Positions 1-6,249 of a stretch of DNA of 6,649 nucleotides are shown piece by piece; within the stretch, counting starts at the first letter, position 1; each line of letters begins with the position of its first letter. The DNA is from Thermoleophilaceae bacterium (GTDB taxonomy: Bacteria; Actinomycetota; Thermoleophilia; Solirubrobacterales; Thermoleophilaceae), in NCBI GenBank assembly GCA_013813135.1, contig JACCSF010000261.1, positions 1 to 6,649 on the forward strand. The letters are read 5' to 3'. The notes beneath the pieces are model-generated. The model saw nothing but the letters and a program-made list of their open reading frames with translations, was not told where the DNA came from and searched no databases. A program made the translations under genes and the position numbers.

Positions 1-248
1 GCACGGTGGTCAGCGTCGCCGGGCGGCTCAAGCCCGCGACGGCGGGCGCCGGGGTCGCGGTGACCGCCCGCATCGGCGGCACGTGGGTGCGCAAGTTCGT
101 CATCGCGTCGACGGGTGGACGCTTCCGGACGACCTGGACGCTGCGCCGCGGCACCGTGTTCGTGGCCCAGTGGCGCGGCGCGCCGGGCGTGCAGGCCGAC
201 GGCACCGCGCCCCTGCGCATCCGGGTTGGAGGTCGCCGGCACCGATAA
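1..248 (+). CDS. C-terminal end of a probable secreted or cell-surface beta-sandwich protein (5' end outside window)
   Basis: An open frame runs in from the left edge and stops at TAA 246-248, giving about 80 residues. The GTG at position 6 is just an internal valine codon; I take the gene as truncated by the window. The sequence alternates hydrophobic and polar residues with many Gly, Thr and Arg: a 'VAGRLKPATAGAGVAV' strand-turn-strand, then 'GTWVRKFVIAS', then 'GRFRTTW', then 'FVAQWRGAPG'. This is the pattern of Ig-like or filamin-like beta-sandwich repeats found at the ends of actinobacterial exported proteins. No catalytic motif, membrane anchor or sorting signal is visible in this part; the tail is short and basic (VGGRRHR). 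Exact family and function are unknown, and secretion is inferred only from the fold-like pattern. leuS begins 12 bases downstream. Confidence 0.6.
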   Translation, partial: TVVSVAGRLKPATAGAGVAVTARIGGTWVRKFVIASTGGRFRTTWTLRRGTVFVAQWRGAPGVQADGTAPLRIRVGGRRHR

Positions 249-251
249 CCT
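246..251 (+). promoter_or_regulatory. Probable -10 box (TAACCT) of a leaderless leuS promoter
   Basis: TAACCT fits the bacterial -10 pattern TANNNT and ends 9 bases before the leuS ATG. The transcription start would fall at about 258, leaving a leader of about 3 bases. There is no Shine-Dalgarno site between the box and the ATG. The first three bases are also the TAA stop of the preceding gene. The same extended motif, TA[AG][AC]CTC, precedes the decarboxylase and comEA in this window. No good -35 hexamer is seen; TTGGAG at 226-231 is too close, with a 14-base spacer. Confidence 0.5.
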
Positions 252-260
252 CAGCCCTGG

Positions 261-2666
261 ATGCCGGACCGCTACGACCCCAAGACGATCGAGCCCAAAT
301 GGCAGCGCGTCTGGGCCGACGAGCACACCTGGGAGGTCTCGAACGAGCCCGACGAGCGGCCCAAGTCGTATGTGCTCGAGATGCTGCCGTACCCGTCGGG
401 CGAGCCGCACATCGGTCACCTGAAGACCTACTCGGTAGGTGACGCCGTCGCGCACTTCTCCCGCAGGCACGGGCACCGTGTGCTCCACCCGATGGGCTAC
501 GACGCGTTCGGGCTGCCCGCCGAGAACCACGCGATCAAGACCGGCCAGCACCCGCGCGAGTCGACCGAGGCCTCGATCCGCGAGTTCCAGAACCAGTTCC
601 GCGAGTGGGGCATCTCGATCGACTGGACGCGCGAGTTCGGCACCCACGAGCCGCGCGTCTACCGCTGGACGCAGTGGATCTTCCTGCGCCTGCTCGAGCA
701 CGGGCTGGCCTACCGCAAGGAGGCGGCGGTCAAGTGGTGTCCGAACGACGCCACCGTGCTGGCGAACGAGCAGGTGATCGACGGCCGCTGCGAGCGCTGC
801 GGGCATCTGGTGGAGGTGCGCCAGCTCGAGCAGTGGTTCTTCCGCATCACCGAGTACGCCGACCGGCTGCTCGAGGACATGCGGACGATCGAGTGGCCAC
901 CGCACGTGGTGACCATGCAGAAGAACTGGATCGGCCGCTCGGAGGGGGCCGAGGTTGGCTTCCGCTGCGAGGAGCTGGGCATCGACTACCCGGTGTTCAC
1001 CACGCGGCCGGACACGCTCTTCGGCGCGACCTTCTTCGTGATGGCGCCCGAGCACCCGGACGTGTTCCGCCTGAACGACTCGCCGGAGGTCCACGCCTAC
1101 GTCAACAGCGCGCTCAACGAGTCGGTCGAGGAGCGCGGCTCGGAGCACACTGAGAAGACGGGCGTGCCTCTGGGTCGCACGGTCACCAACCCGGTCACCG
1201 GCGAAGAGATCCCGATGTACGTGGCCGACTACGTGCTGATGGAGTACGGCACCGGCGCGATCATGGCCGTCCCGGCCCACGACGAGCGCGACTTCGAGTT
1301 CGCCAAGACGTTCGACCTGCCGATCCGCCGCGTGATCGAGTGCGGCGACCCGCCCTGCACCGGCGACGGGCCGATGGTCAACTCCGGGCGCTTCGACGGC
1401 CTCGACAACCGCGAGGCTTACGACCAGATCGTCGCGTGGCTCGAGTCCGAGGGCAAGGGCACGAGCTCGGTCAACTACCGGCTGCGTGACTGGTTGCTCT
1501 CGCGCCAGCGCTACTGGGGCTGTCCGATCCCGGTCGTCTACTGCGAGGAGCACGGGATCGTGCCGGTGCCGGACGACCAGCTGCCGGTCGAGCTGCCCGA
1601 GGTCGAGGACTACGCCCCGAAGGGCAAGTCGCCGCTGGCGACCGCCGCGGACTGGGTCAACACGACCTGCCCGATCTGCGGGAACCCGGCGCGGCGCGAG
1701 GGCGACACGATGGACACCTTCGTCGACTCCTCGTGGTACTTCCTGCGCTACTGCGACCCGGACAACGACCAGGCGCCCTTCGACCGCGAGGTCGTGGACT
1801 ACTGGATGCCGGTCGACCAGTACATCGGCGGGGTCGAGCACGCGATCCTGCACCTGCTCTACGCGCGCTTTTTCGTGAAGGCGCTCGCGGACATGGGCTA
1901 CCTGGGGGTACAGGAGCCGTTCGCGCGCCTGTTCACGCAGGGGATGATCCTGCGCGACGGCGACAAGATGTCCAAGTCCAAGGGCAACGTGGTGTCGCCG
2001 CAGGCGGTGATCGATCGCTACGGCGCCGACGCGGCGCGCTGCTACGTCCTGTTCCTCGGTCCGCCGAATCAGGATGCCGACTGGTCGGAGGAGGGCGTGG
2101 GCGGCGTGCAGCGGTTCCTGTCGAGGCTGTGGACGGCGGCCGTGCAGGCGCCCGCCGGCGACGCCGAGCCCGAGGCCGAGCCGACCGACCTGCTGCGCAA
2201 GGCGCACTGGGCGATCGACAAGGTCACGCGCGACATGGAGGGACGGTTCGCGTTCAACACCGCCATCGCCGCGGTGATGGAGCTGGTCAACGAGATCTAC
2301 CGCGGGGCGGCGTCGGGCGCGCCGGCTTCGCACGTGCGCTTCGCCGTCGCCACAGCGGCGTCGCTGGTCTTCCCCTTCGCCCCGCACCTGGGCGCCGAGG
2401 TGTACGAGCTGATGACCGGCGAGCGGGTGTGGGAGCAGCCGTGGCCGGAGGCCGATCCGGCGCTGCTGGCGAGCGACGAGATCCAGCTGGTGGTGCAGCT
2501 CAACGGCAAGCTGGTGGACCGGGTCCCCGCGCCCGCCGAGGCCTCGCGCGAGCAGCTCGAGGAGATCGCCCGCTGTTCGGGTAAGCTCGCCGCGCGGCTG
2601 AACGGCAAGCAGATCATGAAGGCTGTGGTCGTGCCCGGCAAGCTGGTCAACTTCGTGGTCAAGTGA
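261..2666 (+). CDS. leuS: Leucyl-tRNA synthetase
   Basis: A class Ia aminoacyl-tRNA synthetase that charges tRNA-Leu with leucine in the cytoplasm. At 801 residues it is complete and close to the size of Gram-positive LeuRS. The ATP-site HIGH motif is at residues 50-53 and KMSKS at 569-573. A zinc-type module lies at about 159-182 (C160, C177, C180), with a second CxxC at 470-473. The CP1 editing domain spans about 225-410; TTRPDT (247-252) and HDERD (340-344) keep the Thr and Asp residues used in hydrolysing mischarged tRNA. VDSSWYF (488-494) is the usual catalytic-core block. Only a few residues separate the QGMIL segment from KMSKS, so the leucine-specific insertion found there in E. coli LeuRS is missing. 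The C-terminal beta-rich domain ends in KLVNFVVK. The ATG at 261 gives the expected N-terminus (YDPKTIEPKWQ), but no ribosome-binding site precedes it. The stop overlaps the next gene. Confidence 0.98.
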   Translation: MPDRYDPKTIEPKWQRVWADEHTWEVSNEPDERPKSYVLEMLPYPSGEPHIGHLKTYSVGDAVAHFSRRHGHRVLHPMGYDAFGLPAENHAIKTGQHPRESTEASIREFQNQFREWGISIDWTREFGTHEPRVYRWTQWIFLRLLEHGLAYRKEAAVKWCPNDATVLANEQVIDGRCERCGHLVEVRQLEQWFFRITEYADRLLEDMRTIEWPPHVVTMQKNWIGRSEGAEVGFRCEELGIDYPVFTTRPDTLFGATFFVMAPEHPDVFRLNDSPEVHAYVNSALNESVEERGSEHTEKTGVPLGRTVTNPVTGEEIPMYVADYVLMEYGTGAIMAVPAHDERDFEFAKTFDLPIRRVIECGDPPCTGDGPMVNSGRFDGLDNREAYDQIVAWLESEGKGTSSVNYRLRDWLLSRQRYWGCPIPVVYCEEHGIVPVPDDQLPVELPEVEDYAPKGKSPLATAADWVNTTCPICGNPARREGDTMDTFVDSSWYFLRYCDPDNDQAPFDREVVDYWMPVDQYIGGVEHAILHLLYARFFVKALADMGYLGVQEPFARLFTQGMILRDGDKMSKSKGNVVSPQAVIDRYGADAARCYVLFLGPPNQDADWSEEGVGGVQRFLSRLWTAAVQAPAGDAEPEAEPTDLLRKAHWAIDKVTRDMEGRFAFNTAIAAVMELVNEIYRGAASGAPASHVRFAVATAASLVFPFAPHLGAEVYELMTGERVWEQPWPEADPALLASDEIQLVVQLNGKLVDRVPAPAEASREQLEEIARCSGKLAARLNGKQIMKAVVVPGKLVNFVVK

Positions 2667-3106
2667 ACGCCGACCCTCGAGATCCTCAGCTACCCGTCGG
2701 GCCGCTGGTGGCCTCGATCGGCGCGGTGCTGCTGATCGTCAGCCTGTTCCTCGACTGGTACGAGCAGATCACGGGCTTCACGGTGTTCGAGTTCCTCGAC
2801 CTGCTCCTGGTGATGCTCGCGCTCGCGACGATCGCGTCGCTCGCCGGAGGCCTTGGCCTGGTGCGGCCCGCTCCGTCGCCGGGCGTGTCGCTCGCCGTCG
2901 CGGTCTTCACCGTGCTCGTGGTGGCTTCGCAGATCGTCAACCACCCGCCAGCCGCGGCCGGGGAGGGCGGGTCGGGCAAGGACATCGGCATCTGGCTCGC
3001 CCTGGCGGGCTCGGGGCTGATGGTGGCCGGCGCGGTGCTCGGCTACGCGCGCATCTCGCTGGCGGTTGAGGCGCGGCGGCGGCCGGACGACCCGCCGCGG
3101 CCCTGA
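2663..3106 (+). CDS. Small four-helix membrane protein of unknown function
   Basis: A 147-residue protein with four predicted membrane helices, at about residues 12-31, 41-63, 74-92 and 108-128. The N-terminus is short and polar. The loop between helices 3 and 4 is rich in Gly, Ala and Pro, and the basic tail (RRRPDDPPRP) suggests a cytoplasmic C-terminus by the positive-inside rule. Helix 1 ends in 'SLFLDWYEQ', an aromatic edge I associate with small uncharacterised actinobacterial four-helix proteins. No catalytic residue or known domain is recognisable. The GTG start at 2663 overlaps the leuS stop as GTGA, and its own stop overlaps the next gene as CTGA, so translation is probably coupled on both sides and the three genes share an mRNA. 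No separate Shine-Dalgarno site is seen. The function is unknown; that it is a real gene is supported by its composition and the tight overlaps. Confidence 0.85.
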   Translation: MNADPRDPQLPVGPLVASIGAVLLIVSLFLDWYEQITGFTVFEFLDLLLVMLALATIASLAGGLGLVRPAPSPGVSLAVAVFTVLVVASQIVNHPPAAAGEGGSGKDIGIWLALAGSGLMVAGAVLGYARISLAVEARRRPDDPPRP

Positions 3107-3558
3107 GCGACCGGACCTACGTCGCGATCGTCGGGCCCGGCGAGGCCTCCGCCGAGCAGGCTGCCGGGGCCGAGCGGGTCGGGCGCCTGGTGGCCGAGCG
3201 CGATGCGGTCGTGGTGTGCGGCGGGTTGGCCGGTGTGATGGAGGCCGCCTGTCGCGGCGCCAAGCAGTCGGGCGGCATCACGGTTGGAATCCTCCCGGGC
3301 CTCTCGCGTGACGCGGCCAACCCGTATGTCGACGTTGCTGTCGCCACGGGCCTCGGCGAGGCGCGCAACGCGCTGGTCGTGCGCGCCGCGGACGTGCTGA
3401 TCGCGGTCGGGGGCGGCCACGGCACGCTCTCGGAGATCGCGCTGGCGCTGAAGGCCGGCAAGCGCGTGATCGGCCTCGGCACATGGCAGATCGACGGCGT
3501 CGAGGCGGCGGCCGAGCCCGAGGCTGCCGTAGCGGCCGCGTTTGGCCCCCTGACCTAG
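3103..3558 (+). CDS. SLOG/LOG-like Rossmann protein (TIGR00725 type), probable CTG start
   Basis: A single-domain nucleotide-binding-type Rossmann protein of the family once labelled 'lysine decarboxylase-like', related to LOG phosphoribohydrolases and molybdenum-cofactor carrier proteins. With the CTG start it has 151 residues, about the usual length. In order: strand 1 and glycine loop YVAIVGPGEAS (6-16), CGGLAGVMEAACRGA (39-53), VGILPG (61-66), ANPYVDVAVATGLGEARN (72-89), and GGGHGTLSE (103-111). The last is the counterpart of the LOG PGGxGTxxE phosphate-binding loop, with Gly in place of Pro as in the TIGR00725 branch. No ATG, GTG or TTG lies in frame between the upstream in-frame stop (3067-3069) and GTG 3190, which is internal and would remove strand 1 and its loop. 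CTG 3103 overlaps the preceding TGA as CTGA, mirroring the GTGA junction one gene earlier. The ligand is not known; cytokinin-type hydrolase activity should not be assumed. Confidence 0.9.
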   Translation: MSDRTYVAIVGPGEASAEQAAGAERVGRLVAERDAVVVCGGLAGVMEAACRGAKQSGGITVGILPGLSRDAANPYVDVAVATGLGEARNALVVRAADVLIAVGGGHGTLSEIALALKAGKRVIGLGTWQIDGVEAAAEPEAAVAAAFGPLT

Positions 3559-3561
3559 ACT
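3556..3561 (+). promoter_or_regulatory. Probable -10 box (TAGACT) of a leaderless promoter for the PLP decarboxylase
   Basis: TAGACT matches TANNNT and ends 8 bases before the ATG at 3570, which puts transcription start at about 3568 with almost no leader. Its first three bases are the TAG stop of the SLOG gene. The flanking sequence CCTAGACTCGC matches CCTAGCCTCGC before comEA at 10 of 11 positions. No convincing -35 element and no Shine-Dalgarno site are visible. The decarboxylase could therefore be transcribed both from here and by read-through from leuS. Confidence 0.5.
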
Positions 3562-3569
3562 CGCCGGGC

Positions 3570-5042
3570 ATGCCGGCTTCCCAGTCCGACACGCCCTACC
3601 TCGACGCCCTCCGCGCCTTCGCGGAGCGCAACCCCGCGCGCCTGCACGTGCCCGGTCACAAGGGCGGGGCAGGGGCCGACCCCCGGCTGATCGACGCGGT
3701 CGGCGAGCGGGCGCTTGCGCTCGACATTCCCGCGCTGATGTGGGGCATCGACGCCGGCGTCGAGCCGACGCCGTTCGGGGAGGCCCAGCGGCTCGCGGCC
3801 GAGGCGTGGGGCGCGCGGCGCACCTGGTTTCTCGTCAACGGCGCTTCGCAGGGCAACCACGTCGCGATGCTCACGCTCGCGCACGGCGGTGATCGCGTGG
3901 TGTTGCAGCGCAACGCCCACTCGAGCACGGTGGACGCTCTTGTGCTGTCCGGGCTGCGTCCGACCTTCGCCGCCCCGGAACTCGACCCCGAGCTGCACAT
4001 CGCGCACTGCCTGCGGCCGGAGACGCTCGACCGCGCGCTGGCCGAGACGCCTGGGGCAGTGGGCGCGGCGGTCGTGTCGCCCACGTACTTCGGCGCGGTG
4101 GGCGACGTGGCGGCGCTGGCCGAGGTCGCCCACGGCCACGGCGTGCCGCTGATCGTGGACGAGGCCTGGGGCGCGCACCTGGCGTTCAGTGACGAGCTGC
4201 CCGCACACGCTCTGTCGCTCGGCGCCGACCTGGTGATCTCGAGCACCCACAAGATCGTCGGCAGCCTCACGCAGTCGGCGATGGTGCACCTCGGCGACGG
4301 CGACCTGATCGACGAGGAGGTCGTGGACCGCTGCGTGACGCTGGTCGAATCGACCAGCCCGAACTCGCTGCTGGGGGCGTCGCTCGACAGCGCCCGGCGC
4401 GCGGCCGCCGTGGACGGCCGGGCGCTGCTCGACAAGAGCCTGCGCGGGCTCGTGCACACGCGCGCCGCGGTTCGAGAGGTGCTCGGCCTGGACGTGCTGG
4501 ACGAGCGGCTCGTGGGCGCCGCCGGAGTGTTCGCCTACGACCCGCTGCGACTCACGATCGACGTCCGCGGCACCTTGACGAGCGGCTACGAGCTGGCTCG
4601 GCTTCTGCGCGACCAGGATGTGCATGTCGAGCTGGCCGGAGAGAACGTGATGGTCGCGGTGTTCGGCATGGGGGAGGACACGGCGATGGCCGGCGAGCGG
4701 CTGGTCGCCGCGCTGCACCGGGCCGTCGAGTCGGTGAGCGTGCAGGAGCGCGACCCGGAGCCGGAGGCGTTCGCACCGCCGCCGCCGTGGGGGGAGCTGG
4801 CGATGACGCCGCGCGAGGCGTTCCTGGGTCGCCAGGAGGTGGTGCCCGTCCGGGAGGCGATCGGACGCGTGGCGGCCGAGTCCCTGGCGGCGTACCCGCC
4901 GGGGATCCCGAACGTGCTCCCGGGGGAGCGCCTGACGTCCGAGACGCTCGACTACATCCAGCAGGCGATCGACCACGGGGGCTCGCTGCGCGGAGCGAGC
5001 GACCGGGCGCTGCGCACGCTGAGGGTGGTCGCGGAGGCCTAG
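3570..5042 (+). CDS. Orn/Lys/Arg-type PLP decarboxylase (arginine decarboxylase-like)
   Basis: A fold-type I PLP enzyme expected to decarboxylate a basic amino acid; the 490-residue Gram-positive SpeA-like branch typically turns arginine into agmatine for polyamine synthesis. The family-defining VPGHK is at 27-31. The PLP site is intact: FLVNGASQGN, RNAHSS with the stacking His117, the Asp of VDEAWGAH (D197, H203) and the Schiff-base lysine K228 in STHKIVGSLTQSA. The small C-terminal domain carries AYPPGIPNVLPGE (441-453), the usual end block, so the protein looks complete. RNAHSS has Ser118 where better-known relatives have Lys (HKS); this may mark an actinobacterial clade. The ATG at 3570 is chosen over in-frame ATG 3483, which would overlap the SLOG gene by 76 bases and add a low-complexity Arg/Gly tail before a natural N-terminus. 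The substrate cannot be fixed from sequence: arginine is likeliest, lysine or ornithine possible. The end overlaps the convergent hydrolase gene. Confidence 0.93.
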   Translation: MPASQSDTPYLDALRAFAERNPARLHVPGHKGGAGADPRLIDAVGERALALDIPALMWGIDAGVEPTPFGEAQRLAAEAWGARRTWFLVNGASQGNHVAMLTLAHGGDRVVLQRNAHSSTVDALVLSGLRPTFAAPELDPELHIAHCLRPETLDRALAETPGAVGAAVVSPTYFGAVGDVAALAEVAHGHGVPLIVDEAWGAHLAFSDELPAHALSLGADLVISSTHKIVGSLTQSAMVHLGDGDLIDEEVVDRCVTLVESTSPNSLLGASLDSARRAAAVDGRALLDKSLRGLVHTRAAVREVLGLDVLDERLVGAAGVFAYDPLRLTIDVRGTLTSGYELARLLRDQDVHVELAGENVMVAVFGMGEDTAMAGERLVAALHRAVESVSVQERDPEPEAFAPPPPWGELAMTPREAFLGRQEVVPVREAIGRVAAESLAAYPPGIPNVLPGERLTSETLDYIQQAIDHGGSLRGASDRALRTLRVVAEA

Positions 5043-5926
5043 CCGCCCACGCGCTCGCGGCGGATCGCCTGCATCAGGCAGTGTGCGCCGCCGCCACCGA
5101 GGGTGAACGAGGACAGCTCGGGGTCGTAGACGGTCAGGCCGAGCGCGCGCAGGCGCTCGTTCAGGTCCTTGGACTCGGCGGTCGAGAGCACGCGGTCGCC
5201 GCCGAGGCAGACGCCGTTCACGCCCAGCTTGAGCGCCGCCGCCAGTGTCACCGGCACGATCTCGACGCCCTTGGACTCGAGCCAGGCGACGAAGCCGTTC
5301 GAGGCCTGCTCGACGCAGACGGCGGCCAGCTTCTCGCCGAGCATGCAGGCGAGCACGTCAATGTGCAGGAAGTGCGGCGGTATGCGCTCGACGCGCACCT
5401 CCCAGCCCTCCCGCTCGAGCCAGCCGGCCACCTGTCGCGCCGCCTGCTCCTGCGTGCGTTCCTCACCGGTCCCGATCGCGGCCACGCCCGGCTCGACGAT
5501 CATGAAGTCGCCGCCCTCGAGCGAGCCCGCCGTGACCATGTTGGCGATCGGGATGCCCTGCTGCTGGTAGAAGCGGATCACGGCGGCGTACTCGCCGCGG
5601 CGCCACGACTGGGCGCACTGGGTCACGATCGGGCCGGCGGGAACGTTGATGCTCGAGTCGCGGGCGAAGACCTGGTAGGGGAGGTTCTCGTCGGGCTCGA
5701 GGTAGTGCACCTCCACGCCCGCGTCTTCGTAGACGGACACCATCTCGGCGTGCTGGCGCACGGCGTCGTCGTGGCTGAAGACGAGCTCCGAGGCGAGCGT
5801 CGCGCGCGAGATCGCGCTGGTGGGGAGCCAGCGGAAGTGGGCCGGGGGACAGAGCAGGACGTCGAGCAGGCGTCCATACTCGGAGTCGACTCCCCAGGCG
5901 GGCTCGGCGCGAGTCGTCGCTTCCAT
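5039..5926 (-). CDS. Guanidino-group hydrolase, arginine deiminase/DDAH-like (amidinotransferase superfamily)
   Basis: A 295-residue cytosolic protein of the beta/alpha-propeller superfamily that holds dimethylarginine dimethylaminohydrolase, arginine deiminase and amidinotransferases. These cleave or transfer the guanidino group through a cysteine covalent intermediate. The catalytic set is in the expected order: FARDSS (D90), SLEGGDF (E137, D140), FLHIDVL (H188) and the C-terminal GGGGAHC nucleophile (C283). No signal peptide or membrane segment is seen. The start is set at ATG 5926 because AAAGGTG lies 9 bases before it; GTG 5938, four codons upstream and overlapping that site, would give 299 residues. 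The stop shares CTAG with the convergent PLP decarboxylase. Arginine, agmatine, methylated arginines or another guanidino compound could be the substrate; the motifs do not choose. It is distinct in motif spacing from classical bacterial ArcA (about 400 residues). Family placement is firm, substrate open. Confidence 0.88.
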   Translation of the reverse strand: MEATTRAEPAWGVDSEYGRLLDVLLCPPAHFRWLPTSAISRATLASELVFSHDDAVRQHAEMVSVYEDAGVEVHYLEPDENLPYQVFARDSSINVPAGPIVTQCAQSWRRGEYAAVIRFYQQQGIPIANMVTAGSLEGGDFMIVEPGVAAIGTGEERTQEQAARQVAGWLEREGWEVRVERIPPHFLHIDVLACMLGEKLAAVCVEQASNGFVAWLESKGVEIVPVTLAAALKLGVNGVCLGGDRVLSTAESKDLNERLRALGLTVYDPELSSFTLGGGGAHCLMQAIRRERVGG

Positions 5927-5935
5927 CTGGGTAAT

Positions 5936-5942
5936 CACCTTT
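5936..5942 (-). promoter_or_regulatory. Shine-Dalgarno site of the guanidino hydrolase
   Basis: Read on the minus strand the sequence is AAAGGTGATT. AGGTGAT matches the stretch complementary to the 3' end of 16S rRNA. It ends 9 bases before ATG 5926 and overlaps the alternative GTG start at 5938, so it favours the ATG. It is the only convincing ribosome-binding site in the window. Confidence 0.65.
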
Positions 5943-5959
5943 CGTCGTGAACGACCCGG

Positions 5960-5965
5960 AGAGTA
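5960..5965 (-). promoter_or_regulatory. Possible -10 box (TACTCT) of the guanidino hydrolase promoter
   Basis: On the minus strand TACTCTC fits the same TANNCTC pattern as the three plus-strand boxes in this window. It predicts transcription start near 5953 and a leader of about 27 bases that includes the Shine-Dalgarno site. The box covers the A of the divergent acylphosphatase ATG. No -35 hexamer is recognisable, so this stays tentative. Confidence 0.35.
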
Positions 5966-6240
5966 TGAGTGAGCGGGTGCGACGCCGCGTCGTGGTGCGG
6001 GGCCGCGTCCAGGGAGTCTTCTTCCGCGACAGCACCCGGCGCGAGGCGGTCAGGCGCGAGGTGGCCGGCTGGGTGTGCAACCGGGCCGACGGAGCGGTGG
6101 AGGCCGTGTTCGAAGGAGCTCCGGCGGCGGTCGAGGCGCTGATGGAGTTCTGCTCCCGCGGCCCCCGCGGGGCGGAGGTGGACGACGCGACGGCGAGCGA
6201 AGAGGAGCCGGAAGGGCTGCGGGGGTTCGAGGTGCGGTAG
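5965..6240 (+). CDS. acyP: Acylphosphatase
   Basis: A small cytosolic enzyme that hydrolyses the carboxyl-phosphate bond of acylphosphates such as 1,3-bisphosphoglycerate or acetyl phosphate; its physiological substrate in bacteria is unsettled. At 91 residues it has the normal family size. The signature VRGRVQGVFFR (11-21) carries the phosphate-binding loop and catalytic Arg21. GWVCNRADGAVEAVFEG (35-51) carries the catalytic Asn39. The end GLRGFEVR matches the usual final strand. Two in-frame starts exist: ATG 5965, preceded by GGAGAGT with a short spacing, and GTG 5947, which adds six residues (VNDPES) and has no ribosome-binding site. I prefer the ATG. The gene is divergent from the guanidino hydrolase, with about 38 bases between start codons, so the two control regions must overlap. 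No functional link to its neighbours is evident. Confidence 0.95.
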   Translation: MSERVRRRVVVRGRVQGVFFRDSTRREAVRREVAGWVCNRADGAVEAVFEGAPAAVEALMEFCSRGPRGAEVDDATASEEEPEGLRGFEVR

Positions 6241-6249
6241 GGGGACCGC

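Noticed and set aside
605..2584. Long secondary open frames inside leuS (605-1153 and 1733-2584)
   Set aside because: Both are alternative frames of a clearly intact leuS, with biased Arg/Ala/Gly composition and no homology signal.
3483..3569. N-terminal extension of the decarboxylase from ATG 3483
   Set aside because: It would overlap the SLOG gene by 76 bases and add a low-complexity Arg/Gly stretch. ATG 3570 has a promoter box at the right distance and gives the family's normal N-terminus.
3555..4976. A 473-codon open frame on the minus strand across the decarboxylase
   Set aside because: It lies antisense to a gene with intact catalytic motifs. Its product is dominated by Arg, His and Gln repeats with no recognisable domain, the usual result of GC-rich third positions read backwards.
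5875..5880. CATACT as a possible -10 box for acyP
   Set aside because: It resembles TATACT but lacks the first T, lies inside the hydrolase coding region, has no -35 partner and would leave a leader of about 78 bases. It is too weak to list as a feature.
4787..5950. A 387-codon open frame on the plus strand across the guanidino hydrolase
   Set aside because: It runs through the end of one real gene and the whole antisense of another. Its Gly/Ala/Arg/His-rich translation has no domain, while the minus-strand frame carries the full catalytic set.
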